From Candidatus Eremiobacterota bacterium (GTDB lineage: Bacteria > Vulcanimicrobiota > CADAWZ01 > Ess09-12), in NCBI GenBank assembly GCA_031082125.1, contig JAVHLM010000006.1:220059-284058 (forward strand): a stretch of DNA of 64,000 nucleotides. The letters are read 5' to 3'. Positions within the stretch are counted from its first letter, which is position 1. The number at the start of each line of letters is the position of its first letter. Positions 18,089 to 25,925 of this stretch are shown piece after piece. The position numbers and the translations under genes were made by a program. Under the pieces are notes generated by a model. That model saw only the letters and a program-made list of their open reading frames with translations, made no database searches and was not told where the DNA came from.

Positions 18089-18424
18089 CTACCGGTTAAG
18101 GATCTCGGTGATCCTCACGCCGAAGTTTCCGTCAATCTCAACGACCTCGCCGCGGGCAATCATCTTGTTATTGACAAGGACATCGACAGGCTCGCCCGCC
18201 TCCTTTTCAAGCTCTATCACCGAGTTGACGCCGAGCTTCAGGATCTCCTTCACGAGCATCTTGGTTCTGCCCAGCTCGGCCTGCACCACGAGAGGCACAT
18301 CCTTGAGGAGGTCGATGCTGCTCGGTGCCCCGCCCGGGGCGCCCCCTCCCTCAATCTGCCCGAACTGCACTGACCGCACTGTCGGCTGGCCGCCGTTTTT
18401 CCCATATACGCCCTCGCTACTCAA
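18089..18424 (-). CDS. fliN: Flagellar motor switch protein FliN
   Basis: A single SpoA/FliN domain: VPLVVQAELGRTKMLVKEIL, then LGVNSVIELEKEAGEPVDVL and IARGEVVEIDGNFGVRI, all standard. It forms the lower C ring with FliM and docks FliH. The start is uncertain: TTG at 18424 sits nine bases after AAGGAG and overlaps the fliM stop; an ATG at 18433 touches that AAGGAG directly, and a TTG at 18448 is also open. All give a complete domain (111-119 aa). Confidence 0.93.
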   Translation of the reverse strand: MSSEGVYGKNGGQPTVRSVQFGQIEGGGAPGGAPSSIDLLKDVPLVVQAELGRTKMLVKEILKLGVNSVIELEKEAGEPVDVLVNNKMIARGEVVEIDGNFGVRITEILNR

Positions 18425-19397
18425 ATTCTTCATCTCCTTCGCCAACAACTTTGGTTATCTGCACTGACATCCTGTTGTCCTTCGTGCCGGGACGGCCAAG
18501 AAACTTTGTTTTCTCGTTGATCTTCACCTTGAGGGGCGAAGTGACCTCCACGTCGAGCTTGATGCAGTCCCCCACCTCCAGGTAGAGGAGATCCTGGAAC
18601 ATGAGCTCGGCCTTTCCGAGTTCCACTACGACGGGGACTTTCGCCGCCTCGATTCCCCGGGCGAAGATGGGTGTCACCGAGGGGGAGGAAGCCTGCGTCG
18701 TGGTGGTGGGCTTGGATATAAGGAACTCATCAAAGCTGGAACGGGGAATGCTGTCCTTGAGGTGGCGGAAGGGGACGCAGAGATCGATGGCCCCCCTTGC
18801 CTGGGCGATATAGGCCTGGAAGCTGATCACCACCATCATTTCGCTGGGCGTCACGATATGGACTGCCATGGGGTTAAAGTCCATCTCCAGGAACTGCGGG
18901 ATAAACTCCCTCACATCCTTCCATGCTGCCGTGTAGCCCTCGAGTATCTTGGAGATAGGCTTCAGTATCACCGCCTTTTCAAGGTCAGTAAAGGAGCGCA
19001 CCTCCTCGAGGGGGACGCCTCTTCCCCCCATGAGCCTGTCTAAAAGGGCAAAGCTCAGGGAGAAATCAAGGCACAGGAGTCCCCGTGTCTCAGGATCTAT
19101 CCTGAACACGTAAATCGCCGTCGGATCGGGCAGGGAATTGATAAAGGACTGGTAATTTCTCTGCCTGACACTTACAAGCTCAACCTGGACACGGGCCTGA
19201 AGGAGCGTGCCCAGGTGAATCATCATGTTTTCCGCAAAGGTTCCAAATATCTGCTTGGCAAACCGCTCCTGGTCATTGGTGAGCTTCTCACCTTTTTTAA
19301 AATCGTAACGGTCTGCCTTCCCGTACTGCCCTGGCCTGGAGGCCCCCCCTGTGGCGCGCATGACGTCATCAAAGGAGGCCGGATCCTTGTCTCGCAA
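18417..19397 (-). CDS. fliM: Flagellar motor switch protein FliM, lacking the CheY-binding N-terminus
   Basis: 326 aa. The middle CheC-like domain (FAENMMIHLGTLLQARVQVE, LMGGRGVP, TDLEKAVI) and the C-terminal SpoA domain (VVVELGKAELMFQDLLYLEV) are complete. The N-terminus reads MRDKDPASFDDVMRATGG and lacks the L-S-Q-x-E-I-D-x-L-L motif that binds phosphorylated CheY in most FliM proteins. Start: TTG at 19397 with AGGAGG eight bases upstream and no earlier start in frame. It is the first gene of the unit driven by the promoter at 19450-19478. Confidence 0.94.
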   Translation of the reverse strand: MRDKDPASFDDVMRATGGASRPGQYGKADRYDFKKGEKLTNDQERFAKQIFGTFAENMMIHLGTLLQARVQVELVSVRQRNYQSFINSLPDPTAIYVFRIDPETRGLLCLDFSLSFALLDRLMGGRGVPLEEVRSFTDLEKAVILKPISKILEGYTAAWKDVREFIPQFLEMDFNPMAVHIVTPSEMMVVISFQAYIAQARGAIDLCVPFRHLKDSIPRSSFDEFLISKPTTTTQASSPSVTPIFARGIEAAKVPVVVELGKAELMFQDLLYLEVGDCIKLDVEVTSPLKVKINEKTKFLGRPGTKDNRMSVQITKVVGEGDEEFE

Positions 19398-19449
19398 GAG
19401 GCGTTCCTCCTCTCGGCCGCATGGGACCGTATCTCGCTTTTATCGTGCT

Positions 19450-19478
19450 ATTATACCACAGTTTGTCCCATTTGTCCA
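19450..19478 (-). promoter_or_regulatory. Sigma-70 type promoter of the fliM-flhA operon
   Basis: Minus strand: TGGACA (19478-19473), a 17-base spacer, then a perfect TATAAT (19455-19450). It lies about 55 bases before the fliM start and 26 bases past the stop of the hook-like gene, so the two flagellar runs are separable units. The boxes are vegetative rather than sigma-28 or sigma-54 in type. Confidence 0.8.
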
Positions 19479-19503
19479 TTGAGAGAAAAGAAGCGCCGAC
19501 CCC

Positions 19504-20328
19504 TTATTTCACAAGCTGGATGGCCTGTTCCAGCAGTTTGTCCATCGCCCTGAAAGCGGCGAAATTGGCGTTGTAATTGATCTTGGCCATACCGATCGCC
19601 GCTGCCTGCTGGGCATAATCCACATTGGCAAGCTCGACGCTGTTCGGTACCACCTGTCCCAGGGCTCCCTGGCCCGACACGCCCTGCACGGCCTTGCCGG
19701 AGGTCTCCGACTCGGAGAAGGTGGTGGTGCCGGAGCGGGTAAGGCCCGAAGGGTTGGCGAAGCTTGAGAGGGCCATCTGGTAGATGGGCACTGTCTCCTT
19801 CACCTGCTGGCCCGTGACGGGATCGCTGATGGTGCGCTCGCCGTACATCTTGCCCGAGCTGTCAAAGCTGAAGTTGTCGTACTGGCCCATGAACTTCTGC
19901 GTGGCGGGGTCAAGGCTCATGTCGATGTCGGTGAGGCCGCCCGAGATATTCCCCTGGGCATCGAGCTTGAAGGCTTTCGCTTTCATTCCTGAAGCCTCGT
20001 GGACAAGCTTGCCCTCTGCCGAGGGCACGAAGCGGCCGTCGCGGCTGAAATGGGTGTTCACGCCGTCAGACAGGTTGAAGAAACCGCTCCCGTTGATGGC
20101 GAGGTCATACATGCGGCCTGTCTGGGAGATGGCGCCCTGGGTAAAGATGATGCTGTTCTGTTTCTTCTTGGCCTTGCCCGAGCTCCCGGTGGATCCCATC
20201 AGATCGTTGAAATTGACGGCCTCGGCCTTGAAGCCGGGGGTGAACTGGTTCTGCAGATTGTTGAAATAGGTATTCATCATCTGCTGGTTGTTCATGATAT
20301 TGCTGGCCTGGTTGTTCATGTCAAACAT
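19504..20328 (-). CDS. Flagellar hook/rod family protein (FlgE/FlgF/FlgG-like)
   Basis: 274 aa. The core matches hook and rod proteins: QGAISQTGRMYDLAINGSGF, then FSRDGRFVPSAEGKLVHEAS and a C-terminal GQVVPNSVELANVDYAQQAA. The N-terminus (MFDMNNQASNIMNNQQMMNT) keeps only a PGFKAE echo and lacks the usual I-A-N-x-N-T motif, and the C-terminal helix differs from the FQAN-type end. It could be a diverged hook protein, a distal rod protein or a specialised paralogue, so no symbol is given. GGAGGAG precedes the ATG. It has its own upstream gap of 215 bases with promoter-like sequence and sits between fliK and fliM. Confidence 0.8.
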   Translation of the reverse strand: MFDMNNQASNIMNNQQMMNTYFNNLQNQFTPGFKAEAVNFNDLMGSTGSSGKAKKKQNSIIFTQGAISQTGRMYDLAINGSGFFNLSDGVNTHFSRDGRFVPSAEGKLVHEASGMKAKAFKLDAQGNISGGLTDIDMSLDPATQKFMGQYDNFSFDSSGKMYGERTISDPVTGQQVKETVPIYQMALSSFANPSGLTRSGTTTFSESETSGKAVQGVSGQGALGQVVPNSVELANVDYAQQAAAIGMAKINYNANFAAFRAMDKLLEQAIQLVK

Positions 20329-20476
20329 GGTATGCTCCTCCTTCTGAAGTCATGCTTTTTTCTCTGCCGCGGGGCTGCCATCCCCGTTTCACCCCCTTGT
20401 GAATTCCGTTATCATCAAATATTTCTTTTCGTTTTCCTCTCTTTTGCGACTGAAATCGCTCAGTGGTGCCATTTTT

Positions 20477-20508
20477 ATTGTATCAGTCCCATATTGCCAA
20501 AATGTTAA
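20477..20508 (-). promoter_or_regulatory. Putative extended -10 promoter with TGTTAACAT motif
   Basis: Minus strand: TGATACAAT (an extended -10; hexamer at 20482-20477), with TTAACA twenty bases upstream inside a TGTTAACATTTT motif. The spacing is longer than ideal, so any -35 contact is doubtful. It would drive the hook-like gene starting at 20328. Confidence 0.4.
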
Positions 20509-20543
20509 CACTTTGTATCCAGATTGTAAACTCTCACTCCCTC

Positions 20544-21458
20544 TCAGGAAAGCTCTTCCACGAGATTGATCTTCACTTTCCCCACCTTGATCCCGTTCTT
20601 TTCGAGGGCCCCCGTGAGCTCCTCCTGGGACTCCTCGAGGGCCTGGCGCACGAGCTTGGACTCGGTGTGAAACTCCGCCGAGACCTTCTCGCCGTCAAGC
20701 GAGAGCTTGAGCCTGAGAGCGCCCAGGAACTGGGGGTTCATCTTGATGGTGAGCTCTGTCCTGTTCCCTATATTCCTGAGCTCGACATGCTCGATGATCT
20801 GCTTTATCACCTCTTCGCGCTTCACGCTCCGCTCGGCGGCATCTGATTCCTCCGTTTTCGCGGCAACCCCGGTGCCGGCCTCAGTGGCCTCTCTCGGGCC
20901 CTCCTGAGTGACAGGGGCTCCTGGAGCGCCCGTCTTTGCCCCCTCGCGGGAAACCTTCCCCTTTTCCTTCACAAGGGTGTCAAGGAATTTCTCCACCTCG
21001 CCCCTGGAGCCCTTGGAGGCAAGGGAGGCGCGGTCCGAGGGGGAGAGGTCATCCATCTTCATATGCCGGGAGGACATCAGGCTGCTGAACTCGTCGGCTG
21101 CCATCCCCTTGGGCAGCCCCTCGGAAGAGAGGCCCATGGCACTCTTCTGGGAGAGCGAGAGGGTCGAGCGGTCCGTTGACGCCAGGTGGTAGAGGGCCTC
21201 CTTCGAAGCGGAGAGCTTCCCCGCTTTCCCCTGGGCTTTTTTCAGCTCCTCGCTGGCATCGGCCTTCTCCTTCTCGCGCTTGTCGGAATATATCTCCTCC
21301 TGCGAGGGCTCCTTGACGTCGCGGTCAATCTTCTGCGTGCGCTCCTCGAGAAGCTGCGAGAAAAGCTCCACGTCCTCGTCGGTTCCCCCGTCACGGGTCT
21401 TGCCTTTGGCCTCCCGCGCCTTTGTATTGTGGATTGAGCCGATCATGTTGTTATCCAT
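20544..21458 (-). CDS. fliK: Flagellar hook-length control protein FliK
   Basis: 304 aa. The first 200 residues are polar and low in complexity (Lys, Glu, Ser rich), as in export rulers. The C-terminal 80 residues are the Flg_hook domain: LTIKMNPQFLGALRLKLSLD, then SAEFHTESKLVRQALEES and LTGALEKNGIKVGKVKI. FliK measures hook length and triggers the FlhB switch. AGGAGG lies seven bases before the ATG. It is 46 bases downstream of the transglycosylase gene. Confidence 0.92.
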   Translation of the reverse strand: MDNNMIGSIHNTKAREAKGKTRDGGTDEDVELFSQLLEERTQKIDRDVKEPSQEEIYSDKREKEKADASEELKKAQGKAGKLSASKEALYHLASTDRSTLSLSQKSAMGLSSEGLPKGMAADEFSSLMSSRHMKMDDLSPSDRASLASKGSRGEVEKFLDTLVKEKGKVSREGAKTGAPGAPVTQEGPREATEAGTGVAAKTEESDAAERSVKREEVIKQIIEHVELRNIGNRTELTIKMNPQFLGALRLKLSLDGEKVSAEFHTESKLVRQALEESQEELTGALEKNGIKVGKVKINLVEELS

Positions 21459-21504
21459 CGCCGTTCCTCCTCATCTTTTGAATGGGCTTCATGCGTGAAG
21501 GCCC

Positions 21505-22131
21505 TTAGCTCTTCTTCTTATACTCCCCGTACATGGAGAGAATGTTCTCGACATAATGCTGCGTCTCCTGGAAGGGAGGCACGCCGCCGTAGTGGTCAAC
21601 ATTCCCCGGCCCCGCGTTGTAAGCGGCGAGCGCCTTGGTCGTATTGCCGTCATAACGGTCCAGCAGCTGCTTCAGGTACTTGACACCGCCGAAGACGTTC
21701 TCCCTCGCGTCCATCGCATTGGCGACGCCCAGATCCTTCGCCGTCTCGGGCATGAGCTGCATGAGCCCCATGGCACCCGCCTTGGAGCGTACGCCAGGGT
21801 TGAAGCCCGACTCCTGGCGGATGACGGCCCTTATGAGGTCCTCATCGACGCCAAACTGCGAGGAAGCGTCCTTCACGATGCCTTCAAAATCCTTCTCGGA
21901 GCCGCTGTAAGGCGCCTGTGAAGGCCCGGTGCACCCGGCAGTACCCCCCATCTTTGAGGCCAGGATCTGCTCAAAAGTGAGCGTTGAGGGGGGATTCAGG
22001 CAGGGCGGCCCTCCCTGGAGATTCCCCACGCCTCCCAGGTTCGGCACGGAGTTCAGGTTCATGGTGCCGAAATGGGACTGAATTGCCTGCATCCTCAGAT
22101 TGATCGATGACATCCGTTCATAGATTGACAT
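21505..22131 (-). CDS. Lytic transglycosylase (SLT family) in flagellar operon
   Basis: 208 aa. The SLT domain occupies the C-terminal half: catalytic Glu107 in IRQESGFNP, then SKAGAMGLMQLMPETAKDLG, NVFGGVKYLKQLLDRYDGN and AAYNAGPGNV. It cleaves peptidoglycan to let the rod cross the wall and replaces the FlgJ muramidase function in such operons. There is no standard signal peptide, so it may leave through the flagellar export gate. The ATG at 22131 is chosen because AAAGGAGG is six bases upstream; the ATG two codons earlier touches that site. Confidence 0.9.
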   Translation of the reverse strand: MSIYERMSSINLRMQAIQSHFGTMNLNSVPNLGGVGNLQGGPPCLNPPSTLTFEQILASKMGGTAGCTGPSQAPYSGSEKDFEGIVKDASSQFGVDEDLIRAVIRQESGFNPGVRSKAGAMGLMQLMPETAKDLGVANAMDARENVFGGVKYLKQLLDRYDGNTTKALAAYNAGPGNVDHYGGVPPFQETQHYVENILSMYGEYKKKS

Positions 22132-22164
22132 AGTCATCCTCCTTTCTAGGTGACACGCTCATCT

Positions 22165-22620
22165 TCATATCTTCTCACGGGCAAATTTTATCGTCGCAAG
22201 CTCGTCAATGAGCTTTTTCTCCTCGTATTCCTCCTCGTCGGTGAAGACCTGCTGCTGCTTTTCCTTGAGCTTCTCATATATCTTCTTCTCCTGCGTGGCC
22301 TTGATGAGGGCCTGGCGCTGCTCCTCGACCTTGATGGCAATCTCCCTCAGGCGGAGCTGCTGGTTGATGATGTCGTTCTTGAGCTTCTCGATGGTGTAAG
22401 CGTACATCTGGAGCTCCGTCACGTCGATTCCCCCCGTGCCCTGCTTCTCCTTGAATTCCAGTATTCTCTGCTGCCTTGTGTGCTGGAGGTGCTGGAGGAC
22501 CTGCTCCTCACGGGCCTGGAGCTGCACGAGGTCGGCGAGCTTTTTCTTTTCCTCGTCCTCCATTTTCACCTTGATCTCCAGCACGCTCTGGAGCTTGAAC
22601 CTGAACCTTTTTCTCCCCAT
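22165..22620 (-). CDS. fliJ: Flagellar export chaperone FliJ
   Basis: 151 aa, almost entirely two long charged helices of coiled-coil type, starting MGRKRFRFKLQSVLEIKVKM as FliJ proteins do. FliJ is the stalk of the FliI hexamer and links the ATPase to FlhA. GGAGGAG precedes the ATG by 11 bases. It follows fliI by 19 bases. Confidence 0.92.
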   Translation of the reverse strand: MGRKRFRFKLQSVLEIKVKMEDEEKKKLADLVQLQAREEQVLQHLQHTRQQRILEFKEKQGTGGIDVTELQMYAYTIEKLKNDIINQQLRLREIAIKVEEQRQALIKATQEKKIYEKLKEKQQQVFTDEEEYEEKKLIDELATIKFAREKI

Positions 22621-22639
22621 ATCTGAGAGATCTCCTCCT

Positions 22640-23974
22640 TTACTCCACGCCCATCAGGTGCTTCATCGTGTTGATGGTGTCTTCGTAATTCGCAGGCTCA
22701 TCAACTCCCTGCTTCAGGAACGCATACACCCTGTCTATCATGGCTTTTGCGTAGTCCACCTTGGGATTTGAGCCGTCCTTGTAAGCGCCGATATTGATGA
22801 GATCCTCATTATCCTTGTAAGTGGAAAGCACATCGCGGAGCCTCCCCGCCGCTTCCCGGTGATCCTTCTTCGCAACGGCCGTGAAAAGACGGGATACGCT
22901 CTGCAGCACGTCAATGGCGGGATATCTGTTCTCATGGGCAATTTTCCTGGAGAGCACGATGTGGCCGTCCAGGATGGAGCGCACCGTGTCGGCGATGGGC
23001 TCATTCATGTCGTCGCCTTCGACGAGGACCGTGTAGATTGCCGTAATGGACCCGTCCTTCGAGGTGCCTGTCCGCTCAAGGAGCTTCGGCAGGAGGGCAA
23101 ACACCGAGGGCGTGTAGCCCTTCGTGGCGGGAGGCTCGCCGATTGCGAGACCGACCTCGCGCTGCGCCATGGCAAAGCGTGTCACGGAGTCCATCATCAG
23201 CATCACGTCGCGCCCTTTGTCGCGGAAATACTCGGCTACGGTGGTCCCCACGAAGGCTCCCTTCATACGGACAAGTGCCGGCAGGTCTGAAGTGGCCACC
23301 ACGACGACGGAGCGCGCGAGGCCCTTCTCACCCAGGTCTTTCTCAATAAAGTCGCGGAGCTCTCTTCCGCGCTCACCCACAAGGGCGAGCACGTTGATAT
23401 CGGCGGTGGTGTTTCTTGCAATCATGCCGAGGGTTGTGGACTTTCCCACGCCGGAGCCTGCAAAGATACCGACACGCTGGCCCTTGCCGAAGGTGAGAAG
23501 TGAGTCAATGGCCCTCACTCCCAGGGAGAGAGGGTCTTTGATAGAGGGTCTCGTGAAGGGATTTGGCGGGTTGTTGTAGATTGAGTACTCCTCTTCATAC
23601 TCAATGGGCCCCTTACTGTCGATGGGGTTCCCCAGGCCGTCCAGAATGCGCCCCAGGAGCTTGGGTCCCACCTTGACGGTGAGGGAGCGCCCCGTGGCCC
23701 TCACCTCGCAGCCGGGGCCGATGCCGGCCATGTCGTCGATGGGCATCAGAAGGACCTTATTGGCCTTGAATCCCACCACTTCAGACCTTACCGGGTCAAG
23801 AGTCCCCTTTTTGAAAATATGGCAGAGCTCACCGACCTGCACCTGGGGCCCCTCTGACTCGATGGTGAGGCCGATGACCTGCGTCACCTTCCCGTGCATC
23901 TTCACGAGGGGCGTCGTGTCGAGCGCATTGTAATAAGGCGCGAAATCAATTTTGAACTGGTCCAGCTGCTGCAT
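22640..23974 (-). CDS. fliI: Flagellum-specific ATP synthase FliI
   Basis: 444 aa. Walker A GSGVGKST lies at 173-180, the family motif ALVGERGRELRDF follows, and the Walker B region is VMLMMDSVTRFAMAQREVG, with GEPPATKGYTPSVFALLPKL after it. This is the hexameric export ATPase. The ATG at 23974 overlaps the fliH end by 29 bases and has AAGGA eight bases upstream. The longer frame would read further into fliH without support. Confidence 0.97.
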   Translation of the reverse strand: MQQLDQFKIDFAPYYNALDTTPLVKMHGKVTQVIGLTIESEGPQVQVGELCHIFKKGTLDPVRSEVVGFKANKVLLMPIDDMAGIGPGCEVRATGRSLTVKVGPKLLGRILDGLGNPIDSKGPIEYEEEYSIYNNPPNPFTRPSIKDPLSLGVRAIDSLLTFGKGQRVGIFAGSGVGKSTTLGMIARNTTADINVLALVGERGRELRDFIEKDLGEKGLARSVVVVATSDLPALVRMKGAFVGTTVAEYFRDKGRDVMLMMDSVTRFAMAQREVGLAIGEPPATKGYTPSVFALLPKLLERTGTSKDGSITAIYTVLVEGDDMNEPIADTVRSILDGHIVLSRKIAHENRYPAIDVLQSVSRLFTAVAKKDHREAAGRLRDVLSTYKDNEDLINIGAYKDGSNPKVDYAKAMIDRVYAFLKQGVDEPANYEDTINTMKHLMGVE

Positions 23975-24893
23975 CGTTCTTGTCCTTTTCCACCTTTTCA
24001 AAGGCAAGCTCAAGGGTATGGATCTGCGTGACAATCCTTGCATCGGCGTTCCCCAGGTTGGTCTCGATGATGCAGCCGCCGCGGTCCACGCCGGGATCGA
24101 CGATTATGTCAAGGGTCTTCAGGCCTTCCACCATGCAGGCAAAGATGTCTTTCTTGCCCTTGGCGTACTCGTAATCCTCCTGGTTCACCTTGATAATCAC
24201 TTCGTCACGCTGCTTCACCGTCTCGAGGGCAGCCCGGATCATGCTCACCACGATCTCGGGGTCTGTCTCAAGCTGCAACTTGATGATCTTCTCGGCTATC
24301 CTTATGGCGAGCTTGGCCACTTCGGGCTCAATGGAGCGAAGGAGAAGCTCACGCTCCTTCATGGCCTGCTCCAGGACATTCTTTGCCTCCCTGATGAGGT
24401 TGCTCATCTCCTCGCGCCCCGCTTCAAAGCCGTCTTCCTTCCCCTTCTGGAGGCCGTCGCGCTCGGCCTGCGAGAAGGCCGACTGGCTGTAAAGCTTTGT
24501 CTCCTCGATGAGCTTCTTTGCCTCAGCACGGGCCTTCTTGATGATCTCCTCGGCCTTTTTCTCGGCCTCCTCGATGATGATCTTATCCATCTGGGGCTGG
24601 GGCGGAGGCGGCGGGGGAGGCTCCACGGGTGCCTCCTCGATAAGGGGCGTGGCTTCCTCGTCCTTGACAGGCTCCCTGGCCTTCTGCGGCGCCTGGGGCT
24701 GGGCAACGGCGGGCTTGGGCTCCTCGATGCCGGCAGGCGATGCTGAAGAAGCGTCATCGGCAACGCCGGGGGGAGTAAAGGTTGAGTAAGTCCCTCCCTT
24801 GAGAATGCCTGATTTCGCTGGGGATAAGCCGGAAGGGGGGGCCTTGTCGGCGGCTCCCTCGGTGGTTATCTTGTGTTGCTTGATAAGACCCAC
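23946..24893 (-). CDS. fliH: Flagellar assembly protein FliH
   Basis: About 315 aa. It has a long disordered Pro/Ala/Glu-rich N-terminus with a run of proline (near residue 95), a charged coiled-coil (IIEEAEKKAEEIIKKARAEA) and the FliH C-terminal domain (KLAIRIAEKIIKLQLETDPE, DPGVDRGGCIIETNLGNADA). It regulates FliI and anchors it to FliN. GTG at 24893 is preferred, as GAGGTG is six bases upstream; the GTG at 24902 is part of that ribosome site. The N-terminal extension is longer than in E. coli FliH. Confidence 0.93.
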   Translation of the reverse strand: MGLIKQHKITTEGAADKAPPSGLSPAKSGILKGGTYSTFTPPGVADDASSASPAGIEEPKPAVAQPQAPQKAREPVKDEEATPLIEEAPVEPPPPPPPQPQMDKIIIEEAEKKAEEIIKKARAEAKKLIEETKLYSQSAFSQAERDGLQKGKEDGFEAGREEMSNLIREAKNVLEQAMKERELLLRSIEPEVAKLAIRIAEKIIKLQLETDPEIVVSMIRAALETVKQRDEVIIKVNQEDYEYAKGKKDIFACMVEGLKTLDIIVDPGVDRGGCIIETNLGNADARIVTQIHTLELAFEKVEKDKNDAAAGPVQN

Positions 24894-24926
24894 CTGGTTC
24901 ACCTCATCGCATTGTACCTCAAAAAG

Positions 24927-25919
24927 CTAGCGGAATTTCACCTTGCCGAGGGTCACAAGCCCCCGCAGGATATTGCGGATCTGCTGCTGCGCCGCCTTGA
25001 TTTCCTCCCAGGGCACCGAGCCCAGGGAATCCACGTCGTCGCGGAGGGCCTTGGACACTTCCGGCGTCATGCAGTTATATATCCTTTCTGAAAGCTCCCT
25101 GTTGGCACCCTTGAGGGCCAGCACAAGATCCCTTATATCGGTGAGGCGGAGGACCTGCTGGAGCGAGTTGTCGTCTATGTTGTTGAGATCCTCGAAATCG
25201 CAGAGCTTGTTTTTAATGTCGCTCGCAAGGTGCGGGCTCTTCTTGGTGAGGCCCGTGATGATCTTCTCCTCGGTGGAGCGGTCAGACTGGCTCAGGATCT
25301 CCACGAGGGCCTCTTTCCCGTCAGCATCACCGAAGGCCTCTCCCTCCACGATGGAGTAGAGGCGGCTCTCCAGCACCTTCTCCACCTCCTGGATCACTTC
25401 AGGGGCGATCCTCCCTATCTCGGCAAGCCGCCGCGCCACCTCGGTCTGCATGTGGGAAGGAAGCTCCGAGATGACGGCAGAGGCCTGGGACGCCTGCAGA
25501 TGGGAGAGCACAAGGGCAATGGTCTGGGGATGCTCTTTCCTCACAAGGGCAAGCAGCTGCCTGGGGTCCACGTTCCTGAGAAAATCCAGAGGACGCTGCC
25601 TTGCTCCCCCCCTCGTGTCCCTCGTGGTGAATCCACCACCGACACGCCTTGTAGCCGCGGCAGGCACTGCCTGGGTGGGGAAACTTCCCATCTGGGCCGC
25701 CTGCTCGCGAAGACCCGGTATGTCAGAGGTGGTGAGGAACTCCTCAATCACCTTCGCCCGCATATCCTGCGATATCTGGGGGAGCTTCGATATCTCGAGG
25801 CTTATTGCCTGAACTTCTTCCGGACCGAACTCCTTAAAAATCTGCGCCGATACATCTGGAGGCAGGGAGACAAGAAGTATTGCCGCCTTTTGTTTTGCCG
25901 AAAGACTGGAGGTGGTAAT
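24927..25919 (-). CDS. fliG: Flagellar motor switch protein FliG, apparent ATT start
   Basis: The frame runs 6 bases after the fliF stop. Conserved N-terminal FliG sequence (LSAKQKAAILLVSLPPDVSA, ISLEISKLPQIS) lies upstream of the first ATG (25763), which would cut off 52 residues. No ATG, GTG or TTG precedes it, but ATT at 25919 sits six bases after AGGTGA and gives MTTSSLSAKQKAA and 330 aa, the family length. The middle EHPQTIALVLSHL motif and the C-terminal torque helix with LALKGA and LRDD are present. The usual GPVR motif after that helix reads GSVPW, losing the arginine. Confidence 0.93.
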   Translation of the reverse strand: MTTSSLSAKQKAAILLVSLPPDVSAQIFKEFGPEEVQAISLEISKLPQISQDMRAKVIEEFLTTSDIPGLREQAAQMGSFPTQAVPAAATRRVGGGFTTRDTRGGARQRPLDFLRNVDPRQLLALVRKEHPQTIALVLSHLQASQASAVISELPSHMQTEVARRLAEIGRIAPEVIQEVEKVLESRLYSIVEGEAFGDADGKEALVEILSQSDRSTEEKIITGLTKKSPHLASDIKNKLCDFEDLNNIDDNSLQQVLRLTDIRDLVLALKGANRELSERIYNCMTPEVSKALRDDVDSLGSVPWEEIKAAQQQIRNILRGLVTLGKVKFR

Positions 25920-25925
25920 CGACTA

